A stretch of DNA of 64,000 nucleotides from Nilaparvata lugens (lineage: Eukaryota > Arthropoda > Insecta > Hemiptera > Delphacidae). The stretch spans positions 31,068,192-31,132,191 of the forward strand of contig NC_052506.1 in NCBI RefSeq assembly GCF_014356525.2. Reading direction: 5' to 3'. The notes below the pieces were generated by a model. That model made no database searches and was not told where the DNA came from. It saw only the letters and a list, made by a program, of their open reading frames with translations. A program made the translations under genes and the position numbers. This document shows, one piece after another, positions 47,101 through 57,879 of the stretch (positions are counted from its first letter, which is position 1; every line of letters begins with the position of its first letter).

Positions 47101-50100
47101 ACGTCGCCGTCAAGCCAAATTCAACCGGTAAAAGCTCACCGCCAAAACAAGGTACTGTAACCCCGACGATAAAGCAACGTACAGACCAACGAAAGTGCAG
47201 TGTAGTGAAACAAAGGTTCATTCGAGAATGTCAATCAAAAGTGGGGATTCAAAATTATTATGAAATGGGTTATATGGGTTACTATCGACGAAACTTGGGT
47301 TCAACGGGCTTTTCTTTCTTGAGTAATTTTATGTTGAAGTTAATTATTTGTTATTTGATGACTGATATTGTTTGGTTTTGTGACGTATTGCTATCTAAAT
47401 GGGGATAGTAATGCGCCCCCGAATCAGATGAAGAATGTCAACAAAGTAACATGAAATTGTTGTTTCTGTTGTTCGATTTTAGTTGCCAATGTTTATTGAA
47501 GCTGTTTGTATTTTTCAATTATTTCAAATTGTAGTGTTTTTCTATAGTATAAACCTATTAAATCAGGCATGGCAAGATTAATTGAAGTTTTCTTGACTCT
47601 AGCCCGTTCACCTGCATGAATTAGGTATAGACTCAGGTATTTTCTAGATGTGTCGGCCTATTTCTAAATTCTAAATTTTATTCAAAATTATCTTATCTAT
47701 TATCTTTTAAAAAGTGCAGGCACACAACTGCGCCACTCTGCTGTCTAGAGATATTAAATCTCTGGAATTCAAATTTTCTAAAAAATTAAATTTTTCATAA
47801 CTTACTCTAATAATACTAGATCAATTTTTCTGAGTCTATACTTAATAATTCATTCTGTGAACGTGTTAACTGTCAATATTTTGGGTTTGGAGTTGAATGA
47901 ATAATTTATTGTTGCTACTCCAATTTTTCTGTAGTTTAAATAATTGTAGATGAAATAGGGAAGTTATTAAGTTCAGTAAATCCATTAAAATGAAAATCTT
48001 TTGAAGTGCTTAAAGATAAAGTTAGGTATCATTGAAGCTTAAGTTGAAAGTATTCTAAAACTTCTTATTGAAATTGATTATTGACAAATGAAAGTTTTAA
48101 CGGTACAATAAAAATTAGTAGAAGAAACTAGCATAGGTGAAAAACAACTGATTCTAGTGCTGAATAAATTTTTTGCATTCTGTAATTCCGTGAATGGTGA
48201 TAGAAATTATTGTGATGTCAACGTACGTATTCTGGTCTCACGCATCGGTAGTTGAATATCAGTATAGTAGTAGTGAAAGTGAATATTGAGATTTTAAAGG
48301 TCAACCCAAGTAGATTAGGAAAATTCGGAAATTATTATGGGAGAATGTTTGAGGAAAATAGGAAATTTTTTTGTTAAGTTTAGGTAGATCGAAGGTAATC
48401 AGAGAATCAATAGGAAACTGTTTTATTAGTTATTGTTGATATGTAGTTTTGAAAAGTTGATGAGTAGTTTTGGCCTTGAGATGTTTAAACTAAATAATTA
48501 GATATTGTAGATTGAAGTTGAAACGATAATCAAATCCTTGGGAATTTGTATGAAAATAAGTTGATTCAGATGAGGTTGTTTAGTCCCTTTATCAGTAATG
48601 TTTATTCTCGAAAAGGTGAATCAGTTTTATTATTGGAAATATTTTTTTTAGGTGTGATTTTTGCGGTAGGCATGCGTAGTTATAGTGTAAAGATCCGTTG
48701 TGTTGATGACGTTTCCTGTAGGCTGTGGAGAATTTTTTTTGTTTAGTTGAGACTCAAGATTTAGAGGAGGACACGGGGATGTCCTGCCTGTGTGTGTTGT
48801 TGTTGAATTTAGGTAATCGGCGCGAGTGTAGGTCCGTGTCCAGAGAGAACGGAGCACTGCCCGAAAGTTGTCCATGTAACAAATCAAGGAATTTAGCTGT
48901 GACTAACCTTGCAAATTTGTACGGTGGAATTGTATAATTTTAGCGAAAGGCACCGAAGATGGTGTGAGCTAAGATTTTTTTGTATCTAGTAAACGGTCTG
49001 GTTCATTCGAGAGTTATGGGGCTCGTCAGTAGAATAACGTAAACCGAAATCTAGAATATTTAGTGAGTCTTCGTAGTGATTGTAAGGAAAGCAATCAGAA
49101 TAAGGCAGTTTAGGGAAGCCCAGTCAAAAGGTTCGTTAATGTTTGGTAGGAAAGTCAGCCGCAAAAACACAAGTAATACTTAGTAAAAAAAAAGGGATAT
49201 TATTGAGTTTAAAGTTGCTTAGAAATTTGGTATGGTAACGGAAATTGAAAGTTTTAGACAATGAATATTTAAAGTGATTAGTTAAGGTATACCAAATAAA
49301 ATAACAGAGAAACTTTTTCGAGTACCTAGGTAATGTTAAAATGGTTATCAGTGAAAGTAGAAATAAATATTGGAACAGTACTGAACGGGTTAAATTAAAA
49401 TAAAATTAACAGTGAAATTCTTCTAGTTGAATTTGAAATGAAAAGGGAAAATCTCTTGAGTTAAGCATGAGTTTAAATTATCTTGTAGTTGAGAGTTGAA
49501 AGGTTGATTAAAAATTTAAATGGGGATATAAGGTAGAAATATGTAGGAAAATTCGTGTCAAAAAGGAAATAGAATTTTGTTGGGAAAATTAAATTGATTG
49601 AAGGTAATTAACAGTTGTAGGACCCTTTAGAGATAAGTAGTCAAAAAGTATTAATAAATAAAAAAAAATAGGAAAATCTTTAATGAAATGATAATTTTTT
49701 TTTAATGATGAATAGTAAAATTGGAATCATGTTTTCCATGTGCATAAGTTGAGATATTTTGAGATCTAGTAGAGTAATTGAAACTAGTTGGATATGAAGT
49801 TTGTAGTTGAGGAATAATTATGTGAGGCTCCAGTAAGGTTGGAAATGTCAGTGAACTTGAGAATCAGTAATAGTGTAATAGTAGTCTTAATGTGTTAGTG
49901 TATTGGTAAATTTCATAATGTTGATAATCAGAAGTCGAGCATTAGCAGTCCTAAGCTAGTTGATCGAGTTGAATTTTCATATTATTAAATCATGCAATGA
50001 AAAGAATGCTTCCAGTGTTTAGAGAAAATGTCACGTACTCTAGTGACAAGCGAAGTATAAAATAATTGTCGATTAAAACCTAGCACTCATTGTTTTGTTT

Positions 50101-53100
50101 TGACTAGCGTTCTGTCGTAAAGGTTTCCTACTGGAATATTATAATGAATGGTTGCCAATGTTTATTGAAGCTGTTTGTATTTTTCAATTATTTCAAATTG
50201 TAGTGTTTTTCTATAGTATAAACCTATTAAATCAGGCATGGCAAGATTAATTGAAGTTTTCTTGACTCTAGCCCGTTCACCTGCATGAATTAGGTATAGA
50301 CTCAGGTATTTTCTAGATGTGTCGGCCTATTTCTAAATTCTAAATTTTATTCAAAATTATCTTATCTATTATCTTTTAAAAAGTGCAGGCACATAGTTGA
50401 GACGAATCGATAACTTCTGGAAACTTGTCTCCTCAGTAACCAATTATTATTAAATAAACGATTTTATTCAAGTAATTGCGAATATGATGATCTACAAAAA
50501 CAGTCTAATCCATCTAAAAAGTCAAATTGCGAATTTGATGGTCTACAAAAACAATCTAATCCACTTTCACATCAGTTTTCAGGGCGTGTTCTTTATTATT
50601 TTATTGATTTAATGATACACAATTATTTTTTTTAATAATTTGGAGGAGGATCAACAGGCACTGCCCAAAACTGTTTCCCTCTGAACTTTGATTTATAAAA
50701 ATAGTCTAACAAATAGTTCATGTTTTCTCCACTTTATAAAATTTTGTCCAGTTTTCTGACCAAATTATCTGTTTGATGTAAGAGTAAAAAACGCGAAGCC
50801 GTGTCCACACTGAGAAAAAATGTTCGACATACATGTTTGTTGAAACAGTTTGGGCAAATTTTATTATGCTTGACAAACAATGTTTGCCCGTGGCCAGTGT
50901 GAACGCGTCACCAAACAAAATGTTTTAAGTGGGGAGAACAGGTTTTATGTTTCAAAGCAACAATGTTCGGAAAAATAGTAATTTTTTGTTTGCCAAACAA
51001 TGATTATCCAAACTTTTTTAAAATGTTTGTCCCTAAGCCCCTCAACAAACATGTTTGCCGAACATGTATCTCGAACATTTGTTCGGTGTGGACACGGCTT
51101 GAGACAGAGCATTCAAAGACCTAAAATTTTACAGCCAGAAATTAGGTCATAGACTGGTAGATGGCAAATTGAATTTTTTCACAATTCTCTAACTAATGTC
51201 ATGTGCATTTGAAAAATACCTGAATTTAAAACTTTCGAGTGATTCTATAATAATTATGGTTGAACGCTTTTTTATTGGATAGTCACTCAAGATTTTCAGT
51301 TAAATCCTATACTATTAAACGAGCAGCTTCTGTTTATATGTTTAGATGTTTGGATGTTTAGATGTTTATATGTTTGTATTTCACCGGCTCTAACGATTCT
51401 CACGAAGTTCAGAACATAGTAGGTTTATAATATAAAGATTCGATTACACTAGGTCTCATCCCTGGGAAAACTCGCTGAAGGACATTAAAAGGATAATTAT
51501 TATTCATCCTTGGAAAACAGCTGATAATAATTATTTCGTCGTCTGTTGGTGATGGAAGGGAGTGAGCGAGTTCATGTGTGTTGGACTGTGTCAAAATTAT
51601 GACTCAGCTGTTGAACTTTTGTAATCATTCAATCAGGTACTTAGTGTCGGTTACAAAAAAGCCGGGTTATTTTCAATCCTGATTAATTGCAGTAGATCCA
51701 TCTTTTTTAAATGGTCTTCTCTGATTTGGATCACGTGAAGTTAATCAGGATTAAAATTTAACCGGCTTCTGTGCAACTGGGCCTTTGTGAGGGAAATTTT
51801 TGCATTCCTCTGGGAATTAATCTCAATTTACTTTGATTAGATAGAACATTTCTGTATAAATGTTATTATAATTTCTTCTTTCGTAATAAATTTGCTATGC
51901 TTTTGTACTCCAGAGCGAAACGAAGCTCGGTCCCCGATGTTAATATTTATCAAGATAACCAACCATTTGAAAAATTACAAGTATTTGAGTGATAGGAATG
52001 TACCATCGGTTTCGCCGTATCCGTTGCCGTCGCTGTCTCTGTTAGTGGAGGTGACGGGGATGACTCTCTGGTCGTTGGACTTGAGGTCGGCTGTAGTCAC
52101 GTGACGCGTCTGGTCGTCGGTGCACTTCACATCCAATGTGAACTCGACGCTGCAGTCCGGGCAGAAGTCCACACATGAACAGTTCTGCAACACATCATTC
52201 AAAATTTTCAATTAATTAATAATTAAATCTATAAACTCTACTATTGAAACTACTGTAGTTTCCGATAAGTGACCACAAACAATCAGGGGTTGTCTCACTA
52301 GAAACAAACATTGGGAATCCATGTTTCAATATTTTTTTGCAAAAAATTAAGCTTCAGATTTCAGATTATAAAAGCCTATTTGGAGTGCTTCGTCTCCTTT
52401 TATACTGATAATTTAGGCTTTCGATACATTCAAGATTCGATCAAATTCGTCACTGAAACTTTGTTCTACAAAACAATACATCTATGATGTGTTATGATGA
52501 AATAGTTATTTGTATATCTAGAGTGAAAAATGCAGCTTTTTCTCCCTGAGGGAGAAAAACATTTTTTACTCGTGATGTACACTACATTTTTCCTCCACAT
52601 GCATTTATAAAAACTACAATTGAAATCATTTCAAAAACTTAGGTGACAGGTGACAATCTTTTGCAACATAAAACTTTTGCCCTAGTTCTAAGCTCAGATC
52701 TGGCAGTAAAAGTTGTAACAATAATGAGCTTCAAAAAATGATGGCCGACTCAAAGTTCGCGTTCCAGATTTGATTAGCTGATGAAAAAATATTCGTTGGC
52801 TGGTATTTTGAATAGCATAGACTTGAAAGATATGTATGAATTTTTATAGTCTAATAATATTAAGTATGTAATAATTATAGCATACAAACATATATTTTAA
52901 AAAATGATCAAATTTATGTTTGAGGTCTTGAATTTAGTTGGCTACAATGACAACTCAACATGGTTTCTCATCTGAGCTCCGACCTTCCACCCTATTTCCA
53001 ATATAAGATTTTAAAATAGAGATCCTTTCCATTTTTAAAATATAGAGATCCTTCCCATGTTATCTAAATGAAGTTATTTTTACTCCCTAGGGAGTTTTCA

Positions 53101-53817
53101 GTTTTTTTAGTCTTGAAGGCGAAAAATTGACAATCTACTTTTAAGTTCCAGGTAGTAAAGTAAGTACTTGGCGTAGGTTTACGCTTTCCACCTTTCAAGA
53201 TCAAGGTTCTCAGAATTTTTATAATAGTGAAAGAGCACAGGCAAAAAATTAATGATGAAAGTATGCAATGAACGACAACAAAGTAGAGTAGACTATAAAG
53301 CAGAAAAACGTTCTTTTACTAAAAAAATGTTCAATCAGAAATTTTGGCTATTGATAAAGTAACTGATATGAAATTGTAATTTCATTTATCATGATTATCA
53401 AGCTCAAAAATCAGTACACTGATGATTAAGTTCCACAAACTAGAAAGAACCACTCCCAAAACTATATTTTGTTGTTCATCATGAAGATAGAGCTTCAATT
53501 GTGATATAATTCAATTTCTCATTTTCAGAAAAGACACAATATTTTGTGAATGAGAAAAGCATAAGTTGAAATTTGCCGTAAGTTCATTTTGATCTGTTAT
53601 AAATTCAAAAAAGCAGATTCGGAAAGAAAATGAATTGCTACTCACACGAGCATACTGCATTCTCTCTACAACTTCATCAGAAGTGAGAGGTATCAACCCA
53701 ATCCTGGAAGCTAGAAACTCGTCACTGAGAACTGTTGAATTGGCTTCCAGTTGGACCCAATCAATAGCCATTGTCGGCGTCTCTGCTATGAATACACGCC
53801 TCATGCTGTTTGCAACA
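41011..53817 (-). CDS. POLR2C: DNA-directed RNA polymerase II subunit RPB3, all but the first coding exon
   Basis: RPB3 pairs with RPB11 to nucleate assembly of RNA polymerase II, the counterpart of the bacterial alpha dimer. Coding exons in order: 53817-53646, 52184-52004, 42483-42277, 41195-41011. All have GT/AG junctions and matching phases, giving 248 visible residues. Markers: [32 protein letters not shown], the zinc-binding C-x-C-x3-C-x2-C in [30 protein letters not shown], and the C-terminal [14 protein letters not shown] helix region. The family is about 275 aa, so roughly 28 N-terminal residues (the first RPB3 beta strand) are missing. The first exon must end in phase 2 and should lie above 53817, but no candidate was found to the window end. 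The 9.5-kb third intron seen here (42484-52003) carries most of the repeats. Confidence 0.94.
41196..41834. other. POLR2C: RPB3 intron sequence
   Basis: AT-rich intron DNA; nothing recognised. Confidence 0.4.
41835..41988. repeat. Foldback element with ACCGAAACC-type stem
   Basis: The arms are AATAAAAATACTAAGAATTT at the left and its near mirror at the right, and the inverted match continues through CCACAGAT and GATACTTAG to CGGTTTCGGTT / AACCGAAACC near the loop. About 154 bp, no coding, in an RPB3 intron. Possibly a retroelement terminal fragment. Confidence 0.7.
42277..42483 (-). CDS. POLR2C: RPB3 exon
   Basis: 207 nt, phase 1 in and phase 1 out. It encodes [40 protein letters not shown] and [16 protein letters not shown]. 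Acceptor GTTCGCAG, donor CAAT|GTCAGT. High GC3. Confidence 0.95.
42484..45133. other. POLR2C: RPB3 long intron, left part
   Basis: AT-rich intron DNA with a short GAT repeat at 44311-44330. The plus open frame 44838-45134 is AT-rich with no known motif and is treated as chance. Confidence 0.45.
47482..47724 (+). repeat. 243-bp direct repeat, left copy
   Basis: It begins GTTGCCAATGTTTATTGAAG and ends AAAAAGTGCAGGCACA, and is identical base for base to 50151-50393. The flanks differ immediately outside the repeat. Confidence 0.95.
50151..50393 (+). repeat. 243-bp direct repeat, right copy
   Basis: Identical to 47482-47724, with 2,426 bases between them. The lack of any mismatch in non-coding DNA means a recent event or an assembly duplication. 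Confidence 0.95.
50394..50795. other. POLR2C: RPB3 long intron, between repeats
   Basis: It contains a short direct repeat (GCGAAT(A/T)TGATG(A/G)TCTACAAAA) at about 50477 and 50529. Otherwise unrecognised. Confidence 0.4.
50796..51100. mobile_element. MITE with AAGCCGTGTCCACAC ends
   Basis: The left end AAGCCGTGTCCACACTGA (50796) is mirrored by TCGGTGTGGACACGGCTT (ending 51100). The interior is full of short palindromes of the type ACATGTTTGNNGAACA. No coding and no clear target duplication, so the superfamily is open. Confidence 0.75.
51305..51600 (+). mobile_element. Helitron 5' end (3' end not located)
   Basis: TCCTATACTATTAAACGAGCA after an A, followed by a run of TGTTTAGATGTTTGGATGTT-type repeats (51337-51380), is a common insect Helitron 5' end. 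I could not fix the 3' CTRRT end; the end coordinate is nominal. Confidence 0.5.
52004..52184 (-). CDS. POLR2C: RPB3 exon with zinc-binding cysteines
   Basis: 181 nt, phase 0 in and phase 1 out. It encodes [20 protein letters not shown], then [11 protein letters not shown] and [16 protein letters not shown]. The four cysteines form the structural zinc site of RPB3. Acceptor GTGTTGCAG, donor GATG|GTACAT. High GC3. Confidence 0.95.
52185..53645. other. POLR2C: RPB3 intron sequence
   Basis: AT-rich intron. Small palindromes TTTTTCTCCCTGAGGGAGAA (about 52538) and ACTCCCTAGGGAGT (about 53083) resemble each other and may be element ends. Nothing further is resolved. Confidence 0.4.
53646..53817 (-). 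CDS. POLR2C: RPB3 exon, first one found
   Basis: 172 nt, phase 2 in and phase 0 out. It encodes [20 protein letters not shown], then [20 protein letters not shown] and MQYAR. This is the alpha-motif core that contacts RPB11. Acceptor TTGTTTGTAG, donor CGT|GTGAGT. An alternative reading with an ATG at 53840 exists in this frame-adjacent region, but homology and the acceptor argue for splicing. Confidence 0.93.
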
Positions 53818-54376
53818 CTACAAACAACAATTTCGTTCATTTTTACAGTTAATAACAAAATAGCTTATGGTCTTAGAATCAGAGAGAATACTTATAATGT
53901 ATCTATTTCGCTGTAGGATCGCCCTAGGGTAGCAAGGTCTCTCCGCAAACTGAAGACACATGCATATACAATTGGTTTATTATTACCACTTCCATTCAAT
54001 GAACTATATTTGGTTATTCATGGCATTATAACTTATGATCTGTCACTACAAAGATAAACTGAGCCATGAAAAAAACGCTTGTACAAGAAATAGCTTCAAT
54101 TCAATCAATCTGAGATTGATTTTGAGATTACTGTTTCAAGAAGCCATTTTGTTACTGAAAATGAAGTTCAATTATTAATTATGAAAATTAACAATATTGT
54201 TTGCAGCAAAACTCTTACATTTAATAATTTAAATAATGTAAGATCAATCTCAAAACATATTTTCAAGTAAACAACACAATTTTAAACCAACTGGTCACAA
54301 AATATAAGTTAACCACCACAAGCTTTGTCCGACTTTCAATAAATGTTCTGTGGCGGAAACACCAGGGACAACCATA
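53818..54376. other. RPB3 upstream intron sequence
   Basis: AT-rich. Searched by eye for the RPB3 first exon and nothing fits. Confidence 0.4.
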
Positions 54377-54655
54377 TCAACATATTTCAAGTTTCAAAGT
54401 CATGACTGCATTTTCAACATTAAACAAAGCTTTATTATGTTTAATTTTCACAAAACTATATGGCCCAGCTTGATTCAGTGATACACTGTGAGTGCCGATG
54501 GCCTGACTGCGACTCAGTATACAAACCAATCTCTGAGTCTTGCCCACATTCAGTAGCGACTTATTTGCTTCCAACCACCCTCCATCAGCCTCCTGCTGCA
54601 CCTGGGTCAGATTTGAAAAATTCAATGTGGTATCATCCGAAAACAGAAGTCCCAA
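54377..54655 (-). pseudogene. Reverse-transcriptase remnant of a LINE (minus strand)
   Basis: The frame reads LLFSDDTTLNFSNLTQVQQE, then GGWLEANKSLLNVGKTQRLV. This matches the RT motif C (F/Y-x-DD) and the following thumb region (W-L-x-x-N-x-L-x-x-N-x-x-K-T) of non-LTR retrotransposons, with Ser replacing the residue before DD. Only this part is left. It lies opposite in orientation to the larger LINE copies to the right. Confidence 0.7.
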
Positions 54656-54869
54656 GTTCTTGTCAAGCGGCAGTTTAGCATGTTAATTCTGCAACCAGGC
54701 CTTGTGTAGTGATAGTGACAATGAAAATCACTCTTGGAAGCGTCCAAGTTTCTTGACATAATTATGCAAATAAAACACTTATACAAATAAAAACTATAAC
54801 TCATAAATTATTCTTGTAGACTGAAGCAGTTTTATGCAGATGTGCTACTAGATGTGACTACAAAAGTAC

Positions 54870-57445
54870 AAAATACTGTGTTTGTCTGAACACTGGATGT
54901 GCCCTGAGGAACTTAAACTTTTGAACATCTCTAACTATGAGTTGGCAGCTTTTTATAGGTGCGTACAGATATACGCGCCGCGAACATGAGCAATTCACTT
55001 TTAATCAGCTGACTATATCTGTATTTTACAGAAACGGTATAAGATATAGATACAAAAAGCTTGGCATCAGCTGATTAAAAGTGAATTGCTCATGTTCGCG
55101 GCGCGTAAATCTGTACGCACCTTATAGTCGAAGTGAGTACCAGTGTGGTGGTGTGGCTATTTTTATTGATGTGGATATGTATGCCCTATTTGCATGTGTT
55201 GCAATATACAATGCATGGATAAGGCTCATGAATTTGCCTTTGTTTCTTCTGAGCTTGCAAGACTGTATATTGTTCTGGTGTACCGCTCCCCAGGTGGGAA
55301 GTTTGAGAACTTCCTCTTTGCCCTTGAGAGACTTATTGCTGATCTGACCAGGGTGAACCCAAGCTTTGAAGTTGTGATTGGAGGTGACTTCAATGTAGAT
55401 GTTCTGAAGGCTGATAACAGGGCTAAGGATTTTATCAATCTCCTTCGATCCTTGGACATGTATCTGCCCAACTGGCAGCCCACTAGACTCGATGCTTGCC
55501 TGGACAATGTGGCTACAACCCTGAGGGTTGATGTCTGCATTAGGTGCTCTCCCTTAAACCTTTTTCTCAGTGACCACCTGGCACTTGAATGCACCATTGA
55601 AGTGTCCAATCTGGTGTCTGAGCCTGAGAGGCATCAGCGGCACATTTGGGTGAGGCCCATTACACAGTGTGGACAACAACGTTTTCTCCAGCTCCTGGAT
55701 AACATCAACTGGGACCTGCTGTTGGTTCACCTCTGTGCTGAGCTGAATTTTACAGCATTCTTCAGTGAGTTCCTGTGCATCTTCAATGGCTGTTTTCCTC
55801 TTGAGAAGATCCTCCATGGGCAAAGTAAGAGGCATGGAGCAGCCTGGGTCACAGATGGACTGCTTGATATGCGTGACCTGATGCTTGTGACATATGAGAG
55901 ATTTCGATCTGATAGACTTCCATCTTCAAGGAGAATCTACTCTGGCTGGTCATACCAGATTGCAGTACAACTCCGCGCTTATTGAACGGTCTCCCAATAA
56001 GTGCAAGGCTGCCTGGAGTGTCATCAGAGCAAGTAAGGGTTCTTCACTGCCGTCTACTTTCTCTGTTTCTGCTGATGATCTACATGACACCTGGACTGAA
56101 TCGATTCATAGGATCCGTGGGGGGATCCAAGCTTCCTCCTCAGTAGCAGTGGACCTGCTGGCTGCCTCAGTTCACCCTCCAGACTCGCAGCTCCTGACCT
56201 GGCGCCCTGTGCCCATTTCTATTCTGCCTATAATATCAAAAAATTTTGAGATTGCGGTTGCTGAGCAGTTCCTTGAGTATTGTGAGCAGTGCGGCTTGTT
56301 TGCGGCCACCCAGTTTGGTTTTAGAAAGGAAGATCGACTGCTGATGCTGCTGATTTCCTTCTGCGTAAAATCTATGAGTGCTTTGAGAAGCGTGAGCTTG
56401 CTGGGCTCACATTATGTGACCTCAGCAAGGCTTTTGACACGCTTGATCATGCAATCCTTCTGAGTAAACTCAGGCACTATGGGGTCAGTGGATCCCCTTT
56501 TAAATTGATTCAATCCTACCTGGGGGGCCACAGGCAGGCTGTACTGGCTAATAATGTGCTGTCTCGTATAAGAGGCTGTGTCAACTGTGGAGTGCTTCAG
56601 GGCTCTGTCCTGGGACCACTTCTCTTTTTGATTTCAGTGAATGATGTAGCTCGCATGGATGGCAGAAGTGTTGTCTGCTAAGCAGATGACACCACCTTCT
56701 TTGATCATGGTCATGGAGTTGATGTGCTGAGTGCCGAGATGTTGGAGACCAGGTTGTTTGCTTCGGACTGGCTTTCTGCAAACCTCTTTCTTCTAAATGA
56801 TGATAAAACACAGTTAATCATATTCAGCCTCAGAAATGGGGGTGAGTATGATTTTTCTCCGGTGAAACGGCTTGGGTTTGTTCTGGATAGGAAGCTGTCT
56901 TGGGCTGACCACATTGAGGCTGTGTTGCAGGCTGAGCAGAGTGGTTTTCCTGCTCAAAAAGTTGAAATACTCTGTTCCTGCATCCTATCTTAAGGTCTGC
57001 TATTTCTGTTTTTTTTCAGAGCATAGTCCTTTATGGCCTCACGCTTTGGGGTGGAGCCACAGATGTGTCGCGAGTGTTGCTCATTCAGAAGAGAGCCCTG
57101 AGGATCCTTTGTGGTGCTGAGCGACTTGCCCACTGTTGTCCCCTGTTTGTGTGAGAGAAGATTATCACAGTCTTCTCCCTCTATGTATTTCAGACTCTCT
57201 GCAGAACACATGCAAATGTGGGGGAGCTTGTAACGAGGCAGAATATACACCCACATGAGGCTAGAGGGAGACAGAGGCTAGACGAGCCCTACCAAAGACT
57301 GAGCAGGACTCGAACGGGCTATGCCCATCTATCTGTCAGGCTCTTCAACAAGCTGCTGGTGATGGCTAGGAATCTGCCTGCCGGAAAAATTTCGGAGGGC
57401 CTTGAAAGGCTTATTATTGGAAAATCCTTTGTACTCACTCCGTGA
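54870..57445 (+). mobile_element. Non-LTR retrotransposon copy 1, degenerate and split by a MITE
   Basis: Pieces in order: the N-terminal part of an APE-type endonuclease with SEHW (54885-54896); after the MITE insertion, VYRSPGG, GGDFNVD and SDHLALE (55194-55985 frame); then a linker frame (55894-56463) that jumps into RT sequence ISKNFEIAVAEQFLEYCEQ; RT motif A (LCDLSKAFD) in a shifted frame; motif B/C region GVLQGSVLGP and ADDTT with a stop just before it; and the C-terminal tail (ARGRQRL...FNKLL) to 57445. Frameshifts, a deletion of about 100 codons between linker and RT, and stops show it cannot be active. The family is jockey/CR1-like; the clade is uncertain. Confidence 0.8.
54954..55125. 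mobile_element. Palindromic MITE nested in LINE copy 1, TAT duplication
   Basis: The ends AGGTGCGTACAGAT (54957) and its mirror (55122) continue inward through CGCGCCGCGAACATGAGCAA and ATCAGCTGA. TAT flanks both sides (54954-54956 and 55123-55125). Removing the element plus one TAT restores the LINE endonuclease frame (ELAAFY then SRSEYQCGG), which proves the boundaries. 166 bp. Confidence 0.88.
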
Positions 57446-57851
57446 GTATTTCATGCTGGACTGCAGCTTGTTAAGCGCATATTTTTGATAACTTTTCCCT
57501 TATTGTTTTGTTTTCTTTTGGACTAGTAGTTTGACTGGCCTACTTGTTTCTTTTGTGTTTTCTTGACGTGTCCCTGGGGGTTTTATGCCCGCCTTATGGA
57601 CTTAACATGAAATAACTGAATAATTGACTATGCGCACTGCTCCTTTATGTATTGATTTCTTAAATTTACATTCAGGACCCTACATCTGCAGCCAATAGCC
57701 AAGAATGCTGTGGAAGAGAGAAACCTCAATCCTACAATGGACGAATTAAAAAGTTACACTAACAGACGGGCATTGAAGGCTTGTTTCTAGTAAGGTAGGC
57801 TTACACAAAGAGTTAGCTTGCTAGGAAACCTACAACGTCTAGGCATGTCAA
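57446..57851 (+). other. Region between LINE copies with a small splice-like open frame
   Basis: 57446-57650 looks like a T-rich LINE 3' UTR. From 57676, after a TTTACATTCAG acceptor-like site, a 38-codon frame runs to TAG at 57790 and reads NAVEERNLNPTMDELKSYTN, then RRALKACF. Its composition is protein-like, but I do not recognise it. It could be the last exon of a plus-strand gene interrupted by the LINEs, or chance. Confidence 0.3.
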
Positions 57852-57879
57852 CTATAATTTCAGAAAATGACCGATACAT

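Larger units (their letters stand above)
45134..50393 (+). other. C-depleted block ending in a 243-bp direct repeat, possible degenerate retroelement
   Basis: From about 45.7 to 50.1 kb the plus strand has far more G than C. In 49441-49620 I count 7 C against 43 G. The direct repeat 47482-47724 recurs identically at 50151-50393. LTR elements can have such a layout, and the repeat begins and ends with a TGCC/GGCA inverted pair. However, I see no matching target duplication, no convincing primer-binding site after the left copy, no purine tract before the right copy, and no gag-pol coding. I therefore describe it without naming a class. Confidence 0.35.

Noticed and set aside
45134..50393. A standard LTR retrotransposon
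   Set aside because: The direct repeats suggest it, but target duplication, primer site, polypurine tract and gag-pol are all missing, so the class is left open.
53840..53858. RPB3 translation start in the extended open frame before 53817
   Set aside because: The frame upstream of 53817 reads through a good splice acceptor and does not encode the conserved RPB3 N-terminus.
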